7,415 nucleotides of DNA from Candidatus Poribacteria bacterium (GTDB lineage Bacteria > Poribacteria > WGA-4E > WGA-3G): assembly GCA_009842375.1 (NCBI GenBank), contig VYFM01000355.1:1-7415 (forward strand). Reading direction: 5' to 3'. Each line of letters begins with the position of its first letter. Position 1 is the first letter of the stretch. A model generated the notes under the pieces. The model was not told the origin of the DNA. It made no database searches and saw only the letters and a program-made list of their open reading frames with translations. The position numbers and the translations under genes were made by a program. This document shows, piece after piece, positions 1-5,599 of the stretch.

Positions 1-4
1 ATAT

Positions 5-20
5 TGGCATATAAATTGCT
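5..20 (+). promoter_or_regulatory. Distal sigma-54 (-24/-12) promoter candidate
   Basis: The sequence TGGCATATAAATTGCT matches the RpoN consensus TGGCAC-N5-TTGCW at every position except the C of TGGCAC. The GG and GC pairs have the exact spacing that sigma-54 requires. The predicted start is near base 31, giving a leader of about 94 nt that runs through the second, proximal promoter. Any enhancer-binding-protein sites would lie upstream, outside the window. The call rests on the match and on the identical element 61 bp downstream. Confidence 0.6.
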
Positions 21-65
21 TATCTATCATTAGTATGAAATAACTTAGAAGTGATTCGACGATTT

Positions 66-81
66 TGGCACAGAACTTGCT
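66..81 (+). promoter_or_regulatory. Proximal sigma-54 (-24/-12) promoter for the hsp20 operon
   Basis: TGGCACAGAACTTGCT fits the sigma-54 consensus TGGCACG-N4-TTGCW with one mismatch (A for G at the seventh base), and a T precedes it as preferred. GG and GC are separated by the obligatory 10 bp. The predicted start is near base 92, about 33 nt before the first hsp20 start codon. It is better than the distal copy. Sigma-54 promoters need an ATP-driven enhancer-binding protein, so transcription should be tightly switched. No CIRCE operator is visible near it. Confidence 0.75.
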
Positions 82-124
82 TAATAACTTACAACAATCA
101 TATTAGAATAAAAGGAGTAGAAAA

Positions 125-574
125 ATGGCAAATATGACACGCAAACCAATAGGAAATCTCTTCAACCTTCATAATGAAATGGGAAGGCTTTTCGGTGATT
201 TACTTTCATCCCAAGAAAACGATGTGGATACAGAAAATGCTTCTTGGATACCCACAGTTGACATCTCTGAATCAGAAAATACCTATGAAATTCACGCAGA
301 ACTACCAGGGGTTACTGAGAATGATGTGAATATATCAGTCACCGATAACCTGCTTACCATCAAAGGTGAGAAACAAGTGCAAGAGAATACTGACAACAAA
401 AACTACCATCGTGTAGAAAGAAGGTACGGGAGTTTCAAAAGAAGTTTCACATTACCTCGCCTTGTGAACACCTCCGAAATCAAAGCAGGCTTCAAGGATG
501 GTATTTTGAGTTTAACAATCCCAAAGGCAGAAGAAGCAAAACCGAAGGAAATTCAGATATCGGTAAACTCTTAA
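125..574 (+). CDS. hsp20: Small heat shock protein, Hsp20/alpha-crystallin family (paralogue 1)
   Basis: This is an ATP-independent cytoplasmic chaperone that binds unfolding proteins and keeps them refoldable by DnaK/ClpB. It has 149 aa, the usual bacterial size. Residues 1-40 are a variable N-terminal arm. The alpha-crystallin domain covers about 41-135, with the ELPGV turn at 59-63, the RYGSFKRSFTLP segment at 100-111 and the A-x-F-x-D-G-I-L signature at 121-128. The C-terminal tail carries the I-x-I anchor (Ile143, Ile145) that docks between dimers during oligomer assembly. The start is supported by AAGGAG at 112-117, seven bases before ATG. It is the first gene behind two sigma-54 promoter candidates and probably shares a transcript with the next hsp20, 92 bp downstream. 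The family call is very secure; the client range cannot be read from the sequence. Confidence 0.97.
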   Translation: MANMTRKPIGNLFNLHNEMGRLFGDLLSSQENDVDTENASWIPTVDISESENTYEIHAELPGVTENDVNISVTDNLLTIKGEKQVQENTDNKNYHRVERRYGSFKRSFTLPRLVNTSEIKAGFKDGILSLTIPKAEEAKPKEIQISVNS

Positions 575-586
575 CCCAGCAATTGA

Positions 587-622
587 GTGTGCCTAATTTA
601 CTGAATATCATATTAGGCATAC
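587..622 (+). other. Intergenic hairpin between the first two hsp20 genes
   Basis: The arms GTGTGCCTAAT (587-597) and ATTAGGCATAC (612-622) form an 11-bp stem with one G-U pair and a 14-base loop. No T-run follows, since the next bases are CAAACAAATAC, so it is not a standard intrinsic terminator. It may stabilise or limit processing of the upstream message and so set the ratio of the two chaperones. That role is inference; the pairing is visible. Confidence 0.5.
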
Positions 623-666
623 CAAACAAATACTAATGTTGACCAACATACAAAAGGAGAAAAAAA

Positions 667-1122
667 ATGACATATTTGACTTTACGCAAACCCGTAGTAA
701 ACCCATTCCGTCTATTTAGTCCACCGTTCATCGGTTATCAAACAGCACCTGTAAGGGATGCTTACAAATGGTATCCATCAACAGATATATCCGAAACGGA
801 TGACAATTATGAAGTTCGGGCTGAGTTACCAGGTGTTCCTATGGAAGATGTACACATTTCTGTCAAAGACGGTTTATTGACAATCAAAGGTGAAAAACGG
901 CAGGAAAATGTTGGCGATACTAATAACTACAAACGGGTAGAACGGAGATATGGCAGTTTCGAAAGAAGTTTTACGCTTCCTCCAAAGGTTGATGTAGACA
1001 ATATAAAAGCCGAATTCAATGATGGTGTTTTAACACTTGCCATCCCTAAACCTGAAGAGGTGAAACCGAAAGAAATTCCAATCACCGTCCATGCAGAAGT
1101 AAGTGCTACACAAGAAAACTAA
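667..1122 (+). CDS. hsp20: Small heat shock protein, Hsp20/alpha-crystallin family (paralogue 2)
   Basis: This is a 151-aa ATP-independent chaperone, a close relative of the preceding gene. The N-terminal arm (1-34) differs and is richer in Phe, Tyr and Pro. The alpha-crystallin domain spans about 35-129, with ELPGV at 53-57, VERRYGSFERSF at 91-102, and A-E-F-N-D-G-V-L at 115-122. The I-P-I anchor is at 137-139. The last ten residues extend past the anchor in a polar tail. AGGAGA at 655-660 stands six bases before the chosen ATG. No promoter is evident in the 92-bp gap, and only a hairpin without a T-run lies there, so read-through from the sigma-54 promoters is likely. A strong terminator follows the stop. 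Divergence in the N-terminal arms suggests mixed oligomers or different client sets. Confidence 0.97.
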   Translation: MTYLTLRKPVVNPFRLFSPPFIGYQTAPVRDAYKWYPSTDISETDDNYEVRAELPGVPMEDVHISVKDGLLTIKGEKRQENVGDTNNYKRVERRYGSFERSFTLPPKVDVDNIKAEFNDGVLTLAIPKPEEVKPKEIPITVHAEVSATQEN

Positions 1123-1143
1123 ACAGCCAACACTAATCAATCG

Positions 1144-1184
1144 ATAGGGTTGACATGTATATCGTGTCAACCCTATTCGTTTTT
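1144..1184 (+). terminator. Rho-independent terminator of the hsp20 pair
   Basis: A perfect 12-bp stem, ATAGGGTTGACA (1144-1155) with TGTCAACCCTAT (1165-1176), and a 9-base loop are followed by TCG and TTTTT (1180-1184). It lies 21 bp after the second hsp20 stop and separates this pair from the third hsp20. Confidence 0.88.
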
Positions 1185-1258
1185 AATTCTATATCCGAAC
1201 ATTCTGTTAGGATAGTTGTCTAAGTAAGTGAAGAATAAAAATTATATTTAAAAATAGC

Positions 1259-1264
1259 AAGGAG
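1259..1264 (+). promoter_or_regulatory. Shine-Dalgarno that fixes the start of the Arg-rich Hsp20
   Basis: AAGGAG lies six bases before the ATG at 1271. This is the strongest ribosome site for this reading frame and is the main reason to accept the long Arg-rich N-terminus. The rival in-frame ATG at 1472 has only a GAAAGG three bases before it. Confidence 0.8.
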
Positions 1265-1270
1265 AATTGA

Positions 1271-1906
1271 ATGAGAAATTCACCACAACAAGGTCCCAGA
1301 GGACCAAGGGGACATCGTCACTCAGAAGGTAAAGGTCCGAGAAGACATCGTCCACCAGAAAATAGAAGTTCTGGTCCTGGAAGAAGACATCGTAGACCAG
1401 ACGAAGGTAGGAGACAGGGACCACCCGCACAAGTAGGACGAAATAGGAGAAACCGTCCATTAGAAAGGCGGATGAATAATAGACATTCCTCAAGACGTCG
1501 AGGCAATCGTCAACGTTCACCGCAAGCGAACTTTGGACCCCATCATCCGCGAAATAGAAGAAGAGGGAAATCGATTTGGAATCCACCCATTGAATTGACT
1601 GTTTTTGATGATAGGTTTGAGGTGTTAGTCGAGCTCCCTGGTGTTTCCAAAGACGACATCAATGTTTCCGTAACCGATAGATTTCTCAAGGTAAAAGGAG
1701 AAAAACAGCGGAAACAAACTGATGAAAATCATAAATTCCGTAGATCTGGATTGAAATACGGTAAATTTAAACGGGTACTTCCACTTCCTCCACCTGCTAA
1801 TGCAGATGGAATTACTGCGGAATTTAAGGATGGCATATTATCTGTAATGATTCCAAAATCGGAAGATGCTAAATCTAAAGATATATCCATCAACGCAGAC
1901 GCGTAG
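1271..1906 (+). CDS. Hsp20-family chaperone with an arginine-rich disordered N-terminal arm (paralogue 3)
   Basis: The protein has 211 aa, about 60 more than its two neighbours. Residues 1-100 contain 30 Arg, 14 Pro, 13 Gly and 7 His, with only five acidic residues, one Phe and almost no aliphatic residues. This is the make-up of a disordered RG/RGG-like nucleic-acid- or polyanion-binding arm. The alpha-crystallin domain follows at about 103-197: ELPGV at 121-125, LKVKGEK at 139-145, YGKFKR at 163-168, A-E-F-K-D-G-I-L at 183-190, and an I-S-I anchor at 205-207. The YGKFKRVLPLP segment departs from the GSF-R-SF form of the other two. The start is set by AAGGAG six bases upstream. Transcription must begin after the terminator at 1144-1184, but no convincing promoter is visible. 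The domain call is secure; RNA or ribosome association is inference. A start at Met68 (1472) would give a 144-aa, ordinary-length form. Confidence 0.93.
   Translation: MRNSPQQGPRGPRGHRHSEGKGPRRHRPPENRSSGPGRRHRRPDEGRRQGPPAQVGRNRRNRPLERRMNNRHSSRRRGNRQRSPQANFGPHHPRNRRRGKSIWNPPIELTVFDDRFEVLVELPGVSKDDINVSVTDRFLKVKGEKQRKQTDENHKFRRSGLKYGKFKRVLPLPPPANADGITAEFKDGILSVMIPKSEDAKSKDISINADA
1301..1417 (+). repeat. Degenerate tandem coding repeats in the Arg-rich arm
   Basis: Three consecutive units begin with Gly-Pro, contain His-Arg and reach an acidic residue: GPRGHRHSEGK (residues 11-21), GPRRHRPPENRSS (22-34) and GPGRRHRRPDEGRRQ (35-49). The DNA keeps the block GACATCGT at 1311-1318, 1344-1351 and 1386-1393, spaced 33 and 42 bases, both multiples of three. 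This suggests that the arm grew by in-frame duplication and then diverged. Confidence 0.65.
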
Positions 1907-1958
1907 ATGAATATCACACAATAGATTGGGCATATACTCAATTATAGATGGATGGAAA

Positions 1959-1993
1959 GGCTAGTGCTGTCAAGCACCAGCCTAATTTATTTT
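1959..1993. terminator. Probable bidirectional terminator between convergent genes
   Basis: The arms GGCTAGTGCT (1959-1968) and AGCACCAGCC (1973-1982) enclose a GTCA tetraloop. On the plus strand the stem has one A/C mismatch and is followed by TAATTTATTTT, serving the third hsp20. In minus-strand RNA the same mismatch becomes a G-U pair, so the 10-bp stem is complete, but only TTT follows. It would then end transcripts leaving the aquaporin gene, whose stop is 26 bases away. Confidence 0.75.
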
Positions 1994-2007
1994 CCAACAA
2001 TACACGT

Positions 2008-2682
2008 CTACTCAATTTTATCATCTTGTTCTTTGAACACACCTATATATAGAAGTGCGGCAAGCACACCCCCCACAAACGGTCCGACTAAATAAAGCCA
2101 TAGATCAACATAATTCCCCGCTGCAATTGCCGGTCCCAATGTTCGTGCTGGATTAAGAGACGCACGGGTCAATGGACCACCCATCAGTATAAGAAAAATC
2201 AAAGTTAATCCAATAGCAAGTCCAGCAAAGTTTCCTGCTTTCCCACTTACGTCAGTATTAAAAATCATATTGACAAGGAAGAATGTAAGTATTATTTCAA
2301 CAAACAAACCCATTATCGGAGTGACTGTAAAGGCACCACCCGTTTCCACGGTTGTTAAAACCGTCACACCGAGATCAGTTTCCATCGGTAGGATTACTCT
2401 GAGCATCAATGCACCGGCAATACCTCCAGCAAATTGAACAATCCAATAACTAATAGCAACAGACCATTGGATTTCCCCTGCTACCAAAAGTCCAAGTGTT
2501 ACAGCAGGATTGATATGCGAACCGGAAATATGTCCATAAGCATATATAAAACCCACCACCACAAAACCGTGGGCAAGTGCAACTTCTAAAAGACCGCCAA
2601 CATTTATTGCTAACGCACCTGCACCAATAAAAATAAGGGCAAATGTACCGATAAATTCCGCAACCAAATATCGCAAATTCAT
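2008..2682 (-). CDS. Aquaporin / MIP-family channel
   Basis: This is an inner-membrane channel for passive flow of water and possibly small neutral solutes. The 224 aa match the family's usual length. Six membrane helices and two half-helices can be placed, with the paired signatures HINPAVT (first NPA at 58-60) and SLNPART (second NPA at 177-179). By alignment to known families, the aromatic/Arg filter is His38, Ile165, Ala174 and Arg180. E. coli AqpZ has Phe/His/Thr/Arg at these places, while His/Ile/Ala/Arg is the pattern of some plant tonoplast (TIP) channels that also pass ammonia, urea or peroxide. That assignment is by eye. The start codon has only a weak AGG seven bases before it. It is last in the minus-strand series, 76 bp after the sulfatase-like gene, and may be co-transcribed. 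The charged tail ends DDKIE. Confidence 0.95.
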   Translation of the reverse strand: MNLRYLVAEFIGTFALIFIGAGALAINVGGLLEVALAHGFVVVGFIYAYGHISGSHINPAVTLGLLVAGEIQWSVAISYWIVQFAGGIAGALMLRVILPMETDLGVTVLTTVETGGAFTVTPIMGLFVEIILTFFLVNMIFNTDVSGKAGNFAGLAIGLTLIFLILMGGPLTRASLNPARTLGPAIAAGNYVDLWLYLVGPFVGGVLAALLYIGVFKEQDDKIE

Positions 2683-2758
2683 GTAACCTATAGATGACTC
2701 AATGAGTCCACTTCCTTATAGCATTCTGTTTATATTCATTCAGCTTATTCTGTTATCG

Positions 2759-4123
2759 TTATATTTTCCATCGACTTTGGAATTGTTCAACCATTGCCTC
2801 TGGTCCCCCGTGCTGCCCCAAGAATTCCAAAAATGCTTGGTAAAGTCTACTTGCTTCATCAGTATCTGTCTCGAACCGATTCTTCAGCTGGTCCGGATCC
2901 GATGGCAGATGAAACAGACTTTTTGGAGCACCTTGATTTTCTAACAACAGTGACCAAGTGCCATCCGTAACACTCCCGTGAGGACTACCTCCGTCAGGAC
3001 TCCATCCACCACCCCACGCGCCGTGTGTAATGGCATAACCTCTGCCCTTCTCGGTATCTCCCATGATTATCGGTAGTAGACTATGACCTTCAACCTGATT
3101 TCCGCGCTCTGCACCAAAAAAGTCAATAACAGTTGCAGGTATATCAATAATACTTGCGATCGCATCAGTCTGACGTGGTGTTGCATCAGGATGATATATA
3201 AGGAGTGGTATATGCACTACCTCCTCATACATACTGAGATTTTTAGCAATTAGACCATGTTCACCAAGTAAGAATCCGTGATCTGCCATGAAGAGCACCA
3301 TCGTATTTTCCATTAACCCCATGTAATCAATCTTGTTCAACAAATGTCCAATCCAGTTATCCACAAGACTCGCTTCAGCACGATATAAGGCATTGAGACG
3401 TTGGGTTGTGCGTTCATCCATCTTATTCGGTCCATAAGTTGGATATATAGGTTCTGGTCCATCGTAATCATCAGAATCAAATCGTCTAATATACCAATCA
3501 GGCACATCCCACGGTTCGTGTGGATCAAACGTGTCTACCATAAGATAGAAGTTCTCGTGTTTATAATTCCGTTCCAACCAGTCACAGGCAGTTTGCATAG
3601 TTTGTGCTACAAAGGTATCTCCTTCATTTCTCCTGAAATCTGCATTTTTGAGATGGTTGCTCAGTCCAGGTGGTAAATTGTTCGGATGTGGTCGTGTATG
3701 TTCACGATACCGTAAGGCTACATCAGAATCAAAATCGTAGGGTTGCGTCTCTAATAGATCAGATTCCTGTCCACGAATCCATTTCCATCCTGTAAAACCT
3801 CTGTTATACAGAAATCCGTTGTTCAGATGGTGCGGTGTATCAGCAATCATCATACTAACCACACCTGCTTTTGTAAGAGCATTTGCAATAACAGGCACGT
3901 TTCCTTTAAGCGGCTCCCAACCTCGACGACATATACCTACCTCACCTGTCACCAAATCCCCACGAATAGGCACTGTAGGAAAACTACAGACATAGGCTTT
4001 GTTAAAAACAACGCATTTCTCAGCGAAAGCATTAAGGGCGGGACTATACCCTTTCCCGCCAAATATTTCTAAATTATCTCGTCTAAATGTATCTGATATT
4101 ATATGGATGAAATTCACATTCAT
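2759..4123 (-). CDS. Sulfatase-fold (alkaline phosphatase superfamily) hydrolase with Thr in place of the catalytic Cys
   Basis: The 454-aa protein has the layout of the arylsulfatase family: an N-terminal metal-site strand (FIHIISDTFRRD, Asp11 and Asp16), the nucleophile helix ending R-x-x-L-x-T-G (54-60), a D-P-H segment at 200-202, the second metal site ADHGFLLGEHG at 280-290 with Lys294, and a C-terminal subdomain. Active sulfatases need C/S-x-P-x-R, whose Cys or Ser becomes formylglycine. Here the motif is T50-V-P-I-R54, with codon ACA. A Thr nucleophile is known in other branches of the superfamily (nucleotide pyrophosphatases, phosphoethanolamine transferases), so a phosphodiesterase or related role, or an inactive enzyme, is possible. 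No signal peptide or membrane segment is seen, so it is probably cytoplasmic. GAGG sits only two bases before the ATG; a GTG two codons in is eight bases away and may be the true start. The substrate is unknown. Confidence 0.88.
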   Translation of the reverse strand: MNVNFIHIISDTFRRDNLEIFGGKGYSPALNAFAEKCVVFNKAYVCSFPTVPIRGDLVTGEVGICRRGWEPLKGNVPVIANALTKAGVVSMMIADTPHHLNNGFLYNRGFTGWKWIRGQESDLLETQPYDFDSDVALRYREHTRPHPNNLPPGLSNHLKNADFRRNEGDTFVAQTMQTACDWLERNYKHENFYLMVDTFDPHEPWDVPDWYIRRFDSDDYDGPEPIYPTYGPNKMDERTTQRLNALYRAEASLVDNWIGHLLNKIDYMGLMENTMVLFMADHGFLLGEHGLIAKNLSMYEEVVHIPLLIYHPDATPRQTDAIASIIDIPATVIDFFGAERGNQVEGHSLLPIIMGDTEKGRGYAITHGAWGGGWSPDGGSPHGSVTDGTWSLLLENQGAPKSLFHLPSDPDQLKNRFETDTDEASRLYQAFLEFLGQHGGPEAMVEQFQSRWKI

Positions 4124-4186
4124 TTCCTCTTTTATTATAAATTTATGATGTATCGTAATGATACAGAATATAGTTTATTATATAGA

Positions 4187-5587
4187 TTATATCGTATTTG
4201 TGCTTTCATGTGGTGTTTCATCTTTATCTCGTTCAGCAATCTGCACGACAGCCGGTAGTAAACCGTATATACACCAAAACGGTACACCGATAGCATCCCC
4301 GTTCAAAAGATTATTTACGATGAAATGCACCATCAATGAGATTTCTGCTGCCATAAGACCGATGATAATGGAACGGAAAAATCCATCATCAATTCGTTTG
4401 AGCGCACGAAAACCGTATCGTAGAAATGCAAAGTTGAGCCATATCCACACGACCAACCCGACAATTCCTAATTCTGCCATTACCTGTAAATATTCACTAT
4501 GTGCACCTAACTGATATTGTGCCACATAACTGCCCACCAGTGCAACATCCTCTTCATAAAGCATTGCAAAAGCACCATACCCCTTGCCCAAAATAGGGTT
4601 ATCAAGGAACATGGTAACTGCTTGTCCCCAACGAAGCAGTCGAGCTCTGTTGGATGCATAGTTGAGATCTATAGATGTTGACACCCGCTCCACAACCGAA
4701 GTATAAACACCCGGTAAACTTAAACATACCAGCAAGACGAGACAAGCAGTCCCGATAAACAACACCTTTTTTTGTGTTACCCCTTTTCCCAATTGCACTA
4801 ACATGATTCCTACAGCCACAATAACTGAGACCCAAACACCGCGTGAGAAACACATAATTAGACCCAAACCGAAACAGACAAACAACCCTATCCATAAAAT
4901 CCTGTCATAACGTTGATTGTCAAATAGTAGACGACTTAAGGAAATTAAAAAAAAGATTGCTGTAAATGAGCCATAAACCGAGTAATTTGTGAACGGAGAA
5001 CTCCGATAGGCACTTGTCCACTGCCACTGATCTATATGAAAAATCAACACGATAACTGTCCATATAACTGCTATCGCAGCACTTGGAAAAGTAGATATAA
5101 ATAGTCGTTTCAAACTTTGACGATTCTTTATCAGATCAAACACTACTAAACTAAACATCGTATAAGTAGCATATCGTAAAGCCCCTTTCAACGTGCCAAA
5201 TAGATCTGGTGTATTGATTGCAGACAGAAACGTAATGAAGATAAAACAAATGAGGGGTAGTAAGAATGGAAAAGACGGACTATCTTCCCGTTTTCCAAGC
5301 ACGTAATCAACTATCTTTTTCATCCAATACACAACAGTCAGCATACCTAACAGAGGTTCTGTTGGAGTTTGTATTTCAAGGAGTTGAGGGATAATATACC
5401 GAAAGGAAAAAGGTAGGCAGATTAACAGGATATAGAGTGCCAACTCCATGCCAACACATACGAAGGCACCAGCAGCAGCCAATAGACATAAAACAGCAAG
5501 CGGAGTCTCTGAATATTGCCCGAGGATTACCCCAAACACGATGCAAACGATAAATGGTAAGATAAAGTTTGCTTGCTTCAAGGACAT
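4187..5587 (-). CDS. O-antigen ligase / polymerase-like membrane protein (WaaL/Wzy_C family)
   Basis: This is an inner-membrane glycan transferase or polymerase candidate. The family joins undecaprenyl-linked polysaccharide to lipid A-core or another acceptor, or polymerises repeat units, at the periplasmic face. The 466 aa hold about 11-12 hydrophobic segments. A large soluble loop at about 293-370 carries the family marks: R-x-x-x-W-G at 316-321 with DNPILGKGYGAF at 329-340, and the hallmark H-S-E-Y-L-x-x-x-x-E-x-G at 363-374, where His363 is the expected key residue. The conserved SRG (248-250) opens a membrane helix. The stop of the preceding beta-barrel gene is 12 bp upstream, and no Shine-Dalgarno precedes this ATG, so translational coupling is likely. 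The sequence does not separate ligase from polymerase, and no glycosyltransferase genes are present in the window. Confidence 0.9.
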   Translation of the reverse strand: MSLKQANFILPFIVCIVFGVILGQYSETPLAVLCLLAAAGAFVCVGMELALYILLICLPFSFRYIIPQLLEIQTPTEPLLGMLTVVYWMKKIVDYVLGKREDSPSFPFLLPLICFIFITFLSAINTPDLFGTLKGALRYATYTMFSLVVFDLIKNRQSLKRLFISTFPSAAIAVIWTVIVLIFHIDQWQWTSAYRSSPFTNYSVYGSFTAIFFLISLSRLLFDNQRYDRILWIGLFVCFGLGLIMCFSRGVWVSVIVAVGIMLVQLGKGVTQKKVLFIGTACLVLLVCLSLPGVYTSVVERVSTSIDLNYASNRARLLRWGQAVTMFLDNPILGKGYGAFAMLYEEDVALVGSYVAQYQLGAHSEYLQVMAELGIVGLVVWIWLNFAFLRYGFRALKRIDDGFFRSIIIGLMAAEISLMVHFIVNNLLNGDAIGVPFWCIYGLLPAVVQIAERDKDETPHESTNTI

Positions 5588-5599
5588 GTATTTATACGA

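Noticed and set aside
1..124. CIRCE operator, sigma-32 promoter or ROSE/FourU RNA thermometer before the first hsp20.
   Set aside because: No TTAGCACTC/GAGTGCTAA pair is present, and the predicted leader offers no U-rich segment that would pair with the AAGGAG ribosome site.
1216..1248. TTGTCT (1216-1221) and TATATT (1243-1248) as a sigma-70-type promoter for the third hsp20.
   Set aside because: The spacer is 21 bp, well over the normal 16-18, and the region is AT-rich, so such boxes arise by chance. A promoter should exist here, but I cannot place it.
1248..1586. A 112-codon open frame on the minus strand opposite the Arg-rich arm of the third hsp20.
   Set aside because: Its product is a Val/Leu/Asp/Tyr/Phe mixture, as expected from reading Arg-rich codons backwards. 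There is no domain, it has no independent support, and the plus-strand frame has a strong ribosome site and runs into a clear Hsp20 domain.
2696..2708. Small palindrome GACTC-AAT-GAGTC before the aquaporin start.
   Set aside because: A 5-bp stem with a 3-base loop is expected by chance at this length, and there is no second copy.
3974..3988. Cys46 of the sulfatase-like protein as the formylglycine residue (C-S-F-P-T).
   Set aside because: It lies four residues before the aligned nucleophile position and lacks the needed C-x-P/A-x-R spacing. Arg54 and the L-V-T-G segment align with Thr50 as the nucleophile.
4149..4165. Inverted repeat TGTATC-N5-GATACA between the ligase-like and sulfatase-like genes.
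   Set aside because: It has only six AT-rich pairs and no T-run, so it is too weak for a terminator. It could be an operator, but nothing else supports that.
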